Of a stretch of 64,000 nucleotides of DNA, positions 40,026 through 50,601 are shown piece after piece. This stretch comes from Thermomonospora echinospora (GTDB taxonomy: Bacteria > Actinomycetota > Actinomycetes > Streptosporangiales > Streptosporangiaceae), in NCBI RefSeq assembly GCF_900108175.1, contig NZ_FNVO01000001.1, positions 399,499 through 463,498 of the forward strand, in the 5' to 3' direction. Each line of letters starts with the position of its first letter. The first letter of the stretch is position 1. A program made the translations under genes and the position numbers. Under the pieces are notes generated by a model, which was not told the DNA's origin, did no database searches, and worked only from the letters and a program-made list of their open reading frames with translations.

Positions 40026-40042
40026 GGGCGGTGGCCCTTTTT
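40026..40042 (+). terminator. Terminator-like hairpin in the kinase leader
   Basis: GGGC-GGTG-GCCC followed directly by TTTTT, with A-T closure below the stem. It sits 50 bp before the kinase ATG and after the palindrome, so it could be an attenuator. The stem is short. Confidence 0.35.
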
Positions 40043-40091
40043 CGGCATGGGCTTGTGGCTCCTCCGGGATGAAAAACCATGGGGAATGCCG

Positions 40092-42398
<2,307 letters not shown>

Positions 42399-42524
42399 CC
42401 CCTGCCGGCCAGTGCCTGTGCGCGTCAGGGGACCCGCACAGGCACCGGTGGGGCCGTCCTGTGGAGGGGACAGGATGGACCTCCTGCCGCACCGCTCGGC
42501 TTCGCCACCTTCATGAACGAGGGT

Positions 42525-42591
42525 TCCCGGAAGCCGTGGAAGGGCCCGTCGGCCCTTCCACGGCTTCCGGGAGAGCGGAAGGCCGCTCTCC
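42525..42591. terminator. Very long perfect hairpin plus second hairpin
   Basis: Arms of 22 bp (42525-42546 and 42551-42572) are perfectly complementary around a CGTC loop. They are followed by a 9-bp stem GGAGAGCGG/CCGCTCTCC (42570-42591). The site is after the kinase gene and before an enoyl-CoA hydratase gene on the same strand. A terminator is the simplest reading, although there is no T-run. Confidence 0.6.
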
Positions 42592-42745
42592 CGGCGCGGC
42601 GCCGGCGCCTCCTTCCGGCGGCCGTGATCGCCGAGGGCGTTCGCGTCCGCCACACCCGAGGTCCGGCCGCGGAACGGGGTTCGGTACCGTCGGCCCCGCA
42701 GCACCGCGCCGGGACCGCGTGGGCTGGACGCGACGAGGAGGGCCG

Positions 42746-43534
42746 ATGAACGACACCGAGGAGACCGTGCTGGTGCGCCACGAGCGCTCGGTGGCGGTGA
42801 TCACGCTGAACCGGCCGCAGGCGCTCAACGCGATGACCGGGCCGATGTCGGTCGCCTACGCGCGGGCACTGCGGGAGGCCGACGCCGACCCGCAGGTGCG
42901 GGCGATCGTGGTGACCGGCGCGGGCCGCGGCTTTTGCGCGGGCGCCGACCTGGGGGTGCTCAACCAGGGGCCGGACGCCATCCGCGCGCTCGTGCCCCCC
43001 GCCGAGGACCTGCCCACCATGGCGCTGCGGCTGCGCACTCCGGTGATCGCCGCGGTCAACGGCCCGGTGGCCGGCATCGGCTTCGCCTACATGATGGGCA
43101 GCGACGTGCGCTTCGCGGGCCGCGGGGTGAAGATGACCACCAGCTTCTCCCGGCTCGGCCTGGTCGCCGAGTACGGCCTGTCGTGGCTGCTGCCCCGGCT
43201 GATCGGCGCCTCCCGGGCGATGGAACTGCTGCTGTCGGGCCGTACGCTGGACGCCGAGGAGGCCGAGCGGATCGGGCTGGTCCACCGGGTCGTCGAGCCC
43301 GACCGGGTGCTGCAGGAGGCCGTGGACTACGCGGCGGACCTGGCGGCCGGCTGCGCCCCGTCCTCGCTGGCGGCGATCAAGGCCCAGGTGTACGCCGACC
43401 TCGAACGCTCCCACGACGACGCGCTGGCCGACACGCTCAAGCTGATGGACGCCTCGTTCGGCGGCCCGGACCTGGCCGAGGCGCTGGCCGCCCGCAAGGA
43501 GAAGCGGCCGCCGGTCTTCACCCCCCTCCATTGA
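42746..43534 (+). CDS. Enoyl-CoA hydratase/isomerase family protein
   Basis: A crotonase-fold protein of 262 residues from the ATG at 42746 with GAGGAGGG upstream. It opens with VAVITLNRPQALNAM; the oxyanion-hole segments are GRGFCAGADLGVL and NGPVAGIGFAYMMGSDVRFA; a Glu lies in GLVAEYGLSWLLPRLIG at the second catalytic position. It probably hydrates or isomerises an enoyl-CoA in beta-oxidation. It is a single gene, convergent with a TetR-type regulator that might control it. The exact substrate is unknown. Confidence 0.88.
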   Translation: MNDTEETVLVRHERSVAVITLNRPQALNAMTGPMSVAYARALREADADPQVRAIVVTGAGRGFCAGADLGVLNQGPDAIRALVPPAEDLPTMALRLRTPVIAAVNGPVAGIGFAYMMGSDVRFAGRGVKMTTSFSRLGLVAEYGLSWLLPRLIGASRAMELLLSGRTLDAEEAERIGLVHRVVEPDRVLQEAVDYAADLAAGCAPSSLAAIKAQVYADLERSHDDALADTLKLMDASFGGPDLAEALAARKEKRPPVFTPLH

Positions 43535-43569
43535 CGCGCTCCTTGGCCTGGAGGCCGGGGATTCAGCCC

Positions 43570-43587
43570 GTGCCGCGGGTGCGGCAC
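43570..43587. terminator. Bidirectional terminator hairpin
   Basis: GTGCCGC-GGGT-GCGGCAC, a 7-bp perfect stem between the convergent enoyl-CoA hydratase and TetR genes. Confidence 0.5.
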
Positions 43588-43638
43588 TTCTGTGGCTTCC
43601 TGTTTCGCCGGGTCCTGCCCTCCGCTAGGCGGCGGGTC

Positions 43639-44235
43639 TTACGGTCCCTCCGCGCCGAGCGCGCGGAAGGCGAAGCGGGTCACCTGTTCGGCCGCCTCGG
43701 CAGGCCCGGCCTCGGCGGTTTGGAGCATCTGCTCCATGAACGCCTGGCCCAGCGCCGCCCGGATGGACCGGGCGTCCGGCTCGGGATCGGCCCACGGGAA
43801 GGAGCCGTCCGCCAGTCCGGCCCGCAGGATCTCGGCGATGGTGGCCTCCTGGGCGGCCCGGAAACGGGCGTGCTCGGCCGCGTAGCCGCGGGCCCGCTGG
43901 GCCTCCTCGGAGACCAGCACCAGGATGCGCCGCCGCCGGGGGGCCTCGGCCGTCAGCCGCAGCATCCCGTGGATCAGCTGCCGCAGCGCCTCGCCCGGGG
44001 TGGGCGCCGCCGCGGCCGCCGCCCGCAGTTCCGCCGTCACCCGGTCGGCGTCCTCGCGGAACATGGCCAGCAGCAGCCCGTCCTTGGACTCGAAGTGCCG
44101 GTAGAAGGCTCGGGTGGACAGCCCCGCGGTGGTGAGGATGCCGGTGACCGAAGCGGTCACGCCGTCGCTGTCGACCAGGCAGCGGTGGGCCGCCTCGACG
44201 ATGCGCGCCTTCTCGGTCGCCTGCTCGGTCGGCAT
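43639..44235 (-). CDS. TetR-family transcriptional regulator
   Basis: A 198-residue TetR-type repressor. The DNA-binding domain is at the N-terminus: KARIVEAAHRCLVDSDGVTA, then TTAGLSTRAFYRHFESKDGL, the usual helix-turn-helix. The C-terminal ligand domain is all-helical. The ATG at 44235 has a GGGAGGGG site; an upstream ATG at 44268 lacks one. It faces away from the DeoR gene and converges on the enoyl-CoA hydratase gene. Ligand unknown. Confidence 0.9.
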   Translation of the reverse strand: MPTEQATEKARIVEAAHRCLVDSDGVTASVTGILTTAGLSTRAFYRHFESKDGLLLAMFREDADRVTAELRAAAAAAPTPGEALRQLIHGMLRLTAEAPRRRRILVLVSEEAQRARGYAAEHARFRAAQEATIAEILRAGLADGSFPWADPEPDARSIRAALGQAFMEQMLQTAEAGPAEAAEQVTRFAFRALGAEGP

Positions 44236-44511
44236 GGCTGTGCCCCTCCCGGCCTGGTCCGATCGCACCCGGTGCCGCGACGATCAGTCCGACAGCGTAC
44301 CGGCGGCGGTGTCCGCCCGGATCGTGTCGCCCGACATCATCCGTCCAGGCAGCCGTTGCCGAAACCGAACACCACGAACGCCGCCCCGAGCGTCCGGACG
44401 TCGGTGGCCGACTCCGGCAGGCCCGCAGTGGTCTCCGCACACCGTGAACTATCGAACAGGAATGATGTTCACAACTTGGCTTTTCGATCACCTTTAATGT
44501 TCAATCGGAAT

Positions 44512-45270
44512 ATGGCGGACACGGAACGACTGAGACGGATCACCGAGGCCGTGCGGGAGGCGGGCCGCGTCAGCGTCGCGGAGCTGGCCGGGCTCACCGG
44601 CGCCTCGGAGATGACCATTCGCCGCGACCTGGAGGTCCTGGCGGCTCAAGGGGTGGTCGAGCGTTACCGCGGAGGGGCCAGGAGCCTGCTGCTGCGCGGT
44701 GAGGAACCGCCCTTCGTACTGCGGGCCCAGGAGGGACTGGAGGTCAAGCGGCGCATCGCCGCCGAGGTCGCCGAGCTGATCACCGACGGGGAGGCCGTCG
44801 TCCTCGACGGTGGCACCACCTGCCTGGAGGTGGCCCTCGCGCTCGAGCACCGCCGGCTGACCGTGATGCCGCTGTCCCTGCACGTCGTGAACGCGCTGAC
44901 CGGGGCCCCGCAGATGACGCTGCTGGTGCCGGGGGGCCGGCCGCGGCCGGGCGAGCTGGCGCTGACCGGCCCCCTGACCGAGGCGTCGCTGGCCGCCCTG
45001 CGCTTCGACACCGCGATCATCGGCTGCTGCGGGCTGACCGCGACCGGCGGCCTGACCGCCCACGACCTGGGTGAGGCCGCCGTCAAGCGTGCCGCGATCG
45101 CCTCGTCCCGCCGGGTCATCGCCGTCGCGGAGGCCGCCAAGCTCTCCCGCACCGCCCTGGCCTTCGTCGCCCCCGCCTCCGCCCTGCACGCCGTCGTCAC
45201 CGACGACACGGCCGACGACGACGAGACCGATCCCCTGGTCGCCGCGGGCGTGGTCGTACGGAAGGTGTGA
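44512..45270 (+). CDS. DeoR-family transcriptional regulator
   Basis: A 252-residue DeoR regulator. The N-terminal helix-turn-helix reads RVSVAELAGLTGASEMTIRR. The C-terminal sugar-phosphate sensor domain (DeoRC) includes LDGGTTCLEVALALEHRRLT, DTAIIGCCGLTATGGLTAHD and the VKRAAIASSRRVIAVAE segment. Such proteins usually respond to a phosphorylated sugar. TTTAAT at 44493-44498 looks like a -10, placing transcription after an earlier in-frame ATG at 44497, so ATG 44512 is chosen. TGTTC half-sites at about 44467 and 44498 may be self-operators. No sugar operon is adjacent. Confidence 0.88.
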   Translation: MADTERLRRITEAVREAGRVSVAELAGLTGASEMTIRRDLEVLAAQGVVERYRGGARSLLLRGEEPPFVLRAQEGLEVKRRIAAEVAELITDGEAVVLDGGTTCLEVALALEHRRLTVMPLSLHVVNALTGAPQMTLLVPGGRPRPGELALTGPLTEASLAALRFDTAIIGCCGLTATGGLTAHDLGEAAVKRAAIASSRRVIAVAEAAKLSRTALAFVAPASALHAVVTDDTADDDETDPLVAAGVVVRKV

Positions 45271-45338
45271 CCATGCGACCGGTGCCGGAGACCATCGCTG
45301 TTCGTCTCAGCGGCCAATGTCCTGAGGAGCGCGGACCC

Positions 45339-46757
45339 CTACAGCGGATCTTCCAGCAGGACCGGATCGCCGCCGGTCAGTACTGCCCGGACGGGGTTTG
45401 GCTCGTCTGGTACATGGGCCAGTGGGACGCGCAGGACGATGAGGTCGGCGGGCAGGCCGGGCCGCACCCGCCGGGGCGGGCCGCCGGGGTCGTCGGGCGG
45501 CGCGAGGTAGGCGTCGAGCGCCTGGCCGAAGGTGAGCCGTTCGTCCGGTCCGGCGACCTGTCCGGAAGGGGTGCGCCGGGTGGTCGCCGCGGCGATGACG
45601 GCCCACGGGTCGAGCGGCCCATAGGGGGCGTCGCTGGACAGCGCCAGAGGGATTCCGGCGTGCCGGAAGGTGGCGCAGCGGTACAGGTCAGGGCGGTCCT
45701 CCGGCGGGACGTCGCGTAGGTAGTCATCACCCCGGTGGGCGAGGAAGCCGGGCTGGGTGACCACTCGCAGCCCCAGCCGGGCGATGTCCGGGACGAGCTC
45801 GGGCGGCACCAGCGCGGCGTGCTCGATCCGGTCGCCGGGCAGGGGACCGGTGTCGTCCAGCGCGGCCAGCAGGAGCACCAGCGCCTCCCGGGTGACGCAG
45901 TGCACGGCGACGGCGCGCCCGGCCGCGTGCGCGGCCCGGATCCGGTCGGCCAGTTCGTCATAAGCGGGCAGCCCGGAGTCGGCGAGGACGATCTTGTAGG
46001 GGCCGGTGACCGGCTCTGGGCCGCCGTCGTCTCCGGGAACGGCGTCGCCCAGCGGCACTCCCAGTAGATGGACCCGCTGGGGCAGCGCCCCGCGCCGCAT
46101 GGCGGCGGTGATCGCCGCGATGGCCCCGGCGTCCAGGTCGGGGGTGGCGTCGGTGACGGCGGTGACGCCGTGGCGGATGAGGGTGGTGCCGACCGGGGCC
46201 AGGTCCGGCGGGCCGGTGCGCGGCAGCCGGGACCGCAGCCAGTCGTCGGCCCGCCACAGCCGCCCGGTAGGACGGCCACGCCCGTCGCGCTCCACGCCCG
46301 GATGGTCCCCACCGTCCGCCCCGACGGCCCGCAGCGCGGCGGTGTTGAGGATCCACAGCGCTCCGCTGCGGTGCTGGACGCGGACCGGCCGGTCGGCGCG
46401 CAGCCGGTCCAGGGCGGCGGCGTCCAGGTCACCGGCGACCGTCTCGGCGTACCCGACTCCCCGGATCCAGCCGTGCCCGTCCGGCACCGCGGCGGCCAGC
46501 GCGGCGGCCAGGCCGTCCCGGCCGGTCACCTCCGGAGGGCCGCAGCGCACCGACCCGCGCCACGCCGCCAAAGCATGCAGATGCACATGGTGGTCGCACA
46601 GGCCGGGCAGCAGAGCGCCCCCCCGGCAGTCGTGGACGGCCTCTCCCGGCCGCCGCTCCAGCACGGGAGCGACCTCGCTCACGCGCCCGCCGACGATCCG
46701 CACGTCCACCCGCAGCCGCCCATCGAGCTCGGCGTCCCGCAACAGCAGACCGGTCAC
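45339..46757 (-). CDS. Amidohydrolase family protein (YtcJ-like)
   Basis: A 472-residue metal-dependent amidohydrolase from a GTG at 46757. Metal-binding motif 1 is LLPGLCDHHVHLHALAAW; later motifs include AVAVHCVTREALVLLLAAL, GDRIEHAALVPPELV and the terminal Asp in PLALSSDAPYGPLDPW. YtcJ-like enzymes hydrolyse N-acyl, formyl or amide groups of small molecules; the substrate cannot be inferred here. It converges with the DeoR gene and is divergent from the following hydratase-like gene across a repeat-rich 490-bp gap. Confidence 0.85.
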   Translation of the reverse strand: MTGLLLRDAELDGRLRVDVRIVGGRVSEVAPVLERRPGEAVHDCRGGALLPGLCDHHVHLHALAAWRGSVRCGPPEVTGRDGLAAALAAAVPDGHGWIRGVGYAETVAGDLDAAALDRLRADRPVRVQHRSGALWILNTAALRAVGADGGDHPGVERDGRGRPTGRLWRADDWLRSRLPRTGPPDLAPVGTTLIRHGVTAVTDATPDLDAGAIAAITAAMRRGALPQRVHLLGVPLGDAVPGDDGGPEPVTGPYKIVLADSGLPAYDELADRIRAAHAAGRAVAVHCVTREALVLLLAALDDTGPLPGDRIEHAALVPPELVPDIARLGLRVVTQPGFLAHRGDDYLRDVPPEDRPDLYRCATFRHAGIPLALSSDAPYGPLDPWAVIAAATTRRTPSGQVAGPDERLTFGQALDAYLAPPDDPGGPPRRVRPGLPADLIVLRVPLAHVPDEPNPVRAVLTGGDPVLLEDPL

Positions 46758-46904
46758 GACGCCACCGGGCGGACCCCACGCTCCCGGCCGTGCCGGCGGA
46801 GCACCGGATCGGCGACCGACGAAGCGGAAAAGCCATCGCGGTCATCGGTCGACACGCCCCCGACCATACACTTCCGCACGCCAAAGGATCACCGTCACAT
46901 CACC

Positions 46905-46952
46905 ACCGACCTGGCCCAACACCGACCTGGCCCAACACCGACCTGGCCCGAC
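46905..46952. repeat. Three 16-bp tandem repeats
   Basis: ACCGACCTGGCCCAAC occurs twice exactly and a third time with one change (46905-46920, 46921-46936, 46937-46952). It lies about 150 bp upstream of the amidohydrolase start, in the divergent intergenic region. Confidence 0.85.
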
Positions 46953-47247
46953 AGCGAGCCGACCCTGGCCCGGTCGAACGCCGGGCCGGTCCGCGGCCGA
47001 ACCGATCCGCCTTGACGCCGATCCGGTCCGGTCCGATGCGGCGCCGGTCCGGCGCCGGGTTGTGGTGTGGTCTGTCGTATCGTCGGTTCGACGTGGAGTC
47101 GGCTTGGTCTGATGCCGGGTCGGCCGCTCAGTGCCGTGTCGGTGCGGTTCGGTGTCGCGTGGTCAGGTCGGTGTGGAAACGGTCCGGTGCCGGGTCGGTC
47201 GGCATCTTGCCGGGTCGTGCGGGTCGTTGCCGGAACGGAGGCTCTGG
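46953..47247. other. G/T-skewed low-complexity intergenic stretch
   Basis: About 300 bp dominated by GGTCGG, GTCCGGT and CGGGT words on the plus strand, very poor in A. No reading frame in it looks like protein. GGAGG at 47237-47241 at its end serves the downstream TTG start. Confidence 0.55.
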
Positions 47248-48306
47248 TTGGCCGGTTCAGCGCGTGTTTCGATCGCCGACCTGGCGGATGGCGCCGTGCA
47301 TCCTCCGCTGGGCGAGGCCGGGCGGTTGGCCGAGCCGCTCATGGCCGTGGTGCTGGACGACGACGTACCCCCGGCGACGCTGGAACGGGCGGTGGCCCGA
47401 GCCGGAGCCGGTGACCGGCTGCTGGTCGGGATCGCCTCCGGGCCGGTCCCCGCGCGGATAGCGGGACTGCTGGACGCGCTCGACCTGACCCTGACGGTCA
47501 CTGGAGAGGACCGCCGCTGTGTCACCGTCGCCGATCCGGAGGAGGAGCTGGAGGTCCTGCGCCGGGCGGCCGCCCGCAACCCGCAGGCGGCGGTGGTGCT
47601 CGGCCAGGTGCTGCGGGCGTCGGAGTCCCTGCCGGTCGGCGCGGCGCTGGACGTGGAATCGTTCGCCTATTCCACGCTGCTGGACGGTCCGGAGTTCCGC
47701 CGTTGGGTGGAGGGCCGCGGCCCCCGCCCTCTGCCGCCGGTGGCCGAGGAGCCGGTGCTGGTACGCCGGGACGCCGACCGCCTGGTCATCACCTTGAACC
47801 GGCCCGAGCGCCGCAACGCCTACGGCCGCCAGGCGCGGGACGCACTCGTCGATGCGCTGGAGCTGGCACTGCTCGACCCGACCTTGGATCGGGTGGTGCT
47901 GGAGGGGGCCGGGCCCTCGTTCTGCTCAGGTGGCGACCTCGACGAGTTCGGCACCACACCCGACCTGGTCACTGCCCACTTCGTACGGACCCGTGGCGGA
48001 GCCGGCCGGCTCGTTCACCGGCTCGGCACCCGGATCGAGGCGCGCGTCCACGGTGCCTGCGTCGGCGCCGGGATCGAGCTGCCGGCGCTCGCCGGCACGG
48101 TGGTGGCCGCCGCGCGGACCACCTTCCGGCTGCCCGAGGTCGCCATGGGGCTGATCCCCGGCGCGGGCGGCACGGTCGGCATCCCGCGCCGCATCGGCCG
48201 CTGGCGCACCCTGTACCTGGCCCTGACCGGCCGCCCCCTCGACGCGGCGACCGCCCTGGCCTGGGGCCTGGTGGACGAGGTACTGCCGGACGACTCCGCC
48301 CGCTGA
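47248..48306 (+). CDS. Enoyl-CoA hydratase/isomerase homologue with N-terminal extension
   Basis: About 352 residues from a TTG at 47248 with GGAGG 6 nt upstream. Residues about 165-352 are a crotonase domain: RLVITLNRPERRNAYGRQAR, GAGPSFCSGGDLDEFG, HGACVGAGIELPALAG and LPEVAMGLIPGAGGTVGI. The first 160 residues are not part of a normal crotonase; their second half reads ARNPQAAVVLGQVLRASESL and continues to GPEFRRW, probably a specific N-terminal domain. It converges with a family III CoA-transferase, and the two may act in one acyl-CoA pathway. Reaction unknown. Confidence 0.8.
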   Translation: MAGSARVSIADLADGAVHPPLGEAGRLAEPLMAVVLDDDVPPATLERAVARAGAGDRLLVGIASGPVPARIAGLLDALDLTLTVTGEDRRCVTVADPEEELEVLRRAAARNPQAAVVLGQVLRASESLPVGAALDVESFAYSTLLDGPEFRRWVEGRGPRPLPPVAEEPVLVRRDADRLVITLNRPERRNAYGRQARDALVDALELALLDPTLDRVVLEGAGPSFCSGGDLDEFGTTPDLVTAHFVRTRGGAGRLVHRLGTRIEARVHGACVGAGIELPALAGTVVAAARTTFRLPEVAMGLIPGAGGTVGIPRRIGRWRTLYLALTGRPLDAATALAWGLVDEVLPDDSAR

Positions 48307-48518
48307 CGGGACCGCCGAGCGGCCGACGTGTCCGGCCCCCGGCTGGTCCTGTGAGCGTTCACGATCCGGGCGGGGCCGTCGCGCCCTCGCGCATGACGAG
48401 TCCCGCATGGCCCGTGGCGTGGCTTCGGTGGTCGTGGAGCGGCCGGTCGCGTGAGCCGCTGGAGGCCGCTGATGGCGTGGACCCTGGCCGAGGGACGGGT
48501 GCGTCCGGCGGCCGCCGG

Positions 48519-49787
48519 TCATGGCAGAGGGATGCCCAGCTCGTCCAGGACCTCGGTGGTGTGCTCTCCGAGATCGGGCACCCGTCCTGGTACGTGCCGC
48601 CGTTCGGGAAGCGCCACGGGAACGGGACCGGAGGACGTGTCGACCACCCACCCGTCACCGTCCGGCCGGGCGGCGGGCGAGGCCGGGGGAGCGCCGCCGT
48701 CGGGGTCCAGGGTGGCGGCCACCACGTCGGACATCGAGACGTCCCAGAGCGTCCCCGTCCCGCCGGTGGGCGCGGACGTGGCGAGGACCGCGGCGGCCAG
48801 CCCGGTCAGCGGGTCGGCGATCGCGTCGCCGCAGAACAGCGGGACGCCGCCGGCGTCCCGCGCCACCAGGCCGCTCGCGGCGGCGACGTCGTCGCCGAAG
48901 CCGACGCGGTCGTCACCGCGTCCATGGGCGGTGATCGACACCCAGACGGTCCCCGCCGCCGCGGCGGCCTCGGCGTCCAGCCCGAAACCGGCCAGCGCCC
49001 GGGGCCGGGACGCCTCGATGACGACGTCGGCGGCGGCCACCAGCGCGGCCATCGCCCGCCGCCCGCCGGCGGTGTGCGGATCGAGGGCGACCGAGCGGTG
49101 CCCGGCGTGCAGCAGCCGGTAGAACCCGGCGTTCCCGCGCCGGGCGCCGTCCGGCCGCCACGGCGTCTCCACCTTGACCACCCGGGCACCGGCCAGCCCG
49201 AGCAGATGGGCGCACAGCGGCCCCGCCCACAGCGCGCTGAAGTCGACCACCAGCAGCCCGTCCGGCGAACGGGTCGCGGGCGGCTCCGGCAGGGCCGGCG
49301 GGACGTCCCGAGGGCGGACGGGACCGGCGGCGACGCCGAGCAGCGCGGCCCGTTCGGCCAGTTCGGCGCCGGTGTGCCCGCGCAGCCAGGCGTTGACCGC
49401 GGGCCAGGGGTCCTCGTCCACCTGTGCGCAGACCAGCGCGCCCAGCAGCGCCGGGTCGTCGGGACGGGCGCAGGAGACGGCCGCCCAGCCGTCGGCGGTG
49501 GGCAGCAGCCGGCAGGCACCCCCGGCCGACACCGGGCCGCGCCGCCCGTGGCCGGTGAATGCGGCACGCTCCGACAGCAGCCGCGCCCCGTCCACCCGCA
49601 CTCCGGTGATCGCCGCGAACCGCGCGGCCAGCCCATCAGCGACCGTCGCGGCGCGGCCGGGCGGCACCAGGGGAGGGCCGTCGGCCCGCCCGGTCAGCGC
49701 GACCACGCCGCTGCACGCCCAGTCGGCCACCGGATCGGCGGGCCGGCCGGCACGCTCATCGATCGGCACGGCCCCGACGATACCCAC
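48519..49787 (-). CDS. CaiB/BaiF family III CoA-transferase homologue with permuted order
   Basis: A 422-residue relative of formyl-CoA/CaiB transferases. In the usual family the segment resembling VVDFSALWAGPLCAHLLGLA, GARVVKVETP and ADVVIEASRP is at the N-terminus. Here it starts near residue 175. The first 170 residues instead resemble the middle and C-terminal parts of the family: DWACSGVVALTGRADGPPLV, then RLLPTADGWAAVSCA and LLGVAAGPVRPRDVP. A second middle segment follows the core. The start GTG at 49787 is tentative (GTG 49769 possible). It probably transfers CoA between carboxylic acids, if active. Confidence 0.8.
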   Translation of the reverse strand: MGIVGAVPIDERAGRPADPVADWACSGVVALTGRADGPPLVPPGRAATVADGLAARFAAITGVRVDGARLLSERAAFTGHGRRGPVSAGGACRLLPTADGWAAVSCARPDDPALLGALVCAQVDEDPWPAVNAWLRGHTGAELAERAALLGVAAGPVRPRDVPPALPEPPATRSPDGLLVVDFSALWAGPLCAHLLGLAGARVVKVETPWRPDGARRGNAGFYRLLHAGHRSVALDPHTAGGRRAMAALVAAADVVIEASRPRALAGFGLDAEAAAAAGTVWVSITAHGRGDDRVGFGDDVAAASGLVARDAGGVPLFCGDAIADPLTGLAAAVLATSAPTGGTGTLWDVSMSDVVAATLDPDGGAPPASPAARPDGDGWVVDTSSGPVPVALPERRHVPGRVPDLGEHTTEVLDELGIPLP

Positions 49788-49847
49788 CCGGCCAACACAA
49801 GATCAGCAGGTGGACCCACCGACCTGCTCCCATGCCGGGGTCTGGCG

Positions 49848-50450
49848 TCAGTTCGTCTCCTGCAGTAGGACACGGGTGACGCCGGGGACGGTGAGGGCGA
49901 GGGTTTCGGCGATGTGCCGGGCGCCGGGGTCGGTGGGCCCGTTCAGCCGGACGACGCCGTCGTGGACCTCGGCGGTCCAGGAGTGGCCCTTGGGCAGCAG
50001 TTCGGCGAGGGAGGCCAGCACGTCATCGCGGATGCGGGCGTCACCGCGCGACAGCACGGCCATCAGGTCCCGGCGGCTGATCATGCCGACCAGGACGCCG
50101 TCGTCCAGGACCGGGACGCTCTTGATGGCGGTCCGCAGCATCATCTGCGCCAGTTCGGCGACGTCGGAGGTCGGCTGCGCGGTGCGGACATCGGTGATCA
50201 TGACGTCCCGGACCAGGCGCGGCGGCGGTTCGTGCGGCCCGGCGACCGGCAGCACGAAGGCGCGCGGATCGGCCTGGAACTCCCCGCGCATCAGGTCCAT
50301 CTCGCTGACGATGCCGATCACGGCGCCGGTGCCGTCGACGACGGGCGCCGCGGTGATGTCGTGCTCGTACAGCACGCGGATCGCCTGACGGACCGTCGCC
50401 GACGGCGGCACCGTCACGACGGGGGAGGTCATGGCCTCTCGGACGAGCAT
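49848..50450 (-). CDS. CBS-pair protein with C-terminal BON domain
   Basis: A 200-residue protein from the ATG at 50450 with AAAGGA upstream. Two CBS motifs span about 1-125: VREAMTSPVVTVPPSATVRQ, VGMISRRDLMAVLSRGDARI. A BON domain follows (about 125-200): LPKGHSWTAEVHDGVVRLNG and VPGVTRVLLQET. CBS pairs bind adenosyl ligands, and BON domains bind lipids or membranes. CBS-BON proteins are common and poorly understood in actinobacteria, often in stress or dormancy loci. The adjacent kinase-like gene lies 151 bp upstream on the same strand. Confidence 0.9.
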   Translation of the reverse strand: MLVREAMTSPVVTVPPSATVRQAIRVLYEHDITAAPVVDGTGAVIGIVSEMDLMRGEFQADPRAFVLPVAGPHEPPPRLVRDVMITDVRTAQPTSDVAELAQMMLRTAIKSVPVLDDGVLVGMISRRDLMAVLSRGDARIRDDVLASLAELLPKGHSWTAEVHDGVVRLNGPTDPGARHIAETLALTVPGVTRVLLQETN

Positions 50451-50601
50451 GGCGGGGTCCTTTCCAACCGGTCGGCGGCGGCCCGACGAACAGGAAGGGT
50501 ACGACGATCTCCACGGCCACCGCACACGGCGGCGGCCGGTCGCCACCGTGACTTCGGCCTTACCCACGTCAGCGGAGGCGATAGAGGCCCGGACATCGAT
50601 G

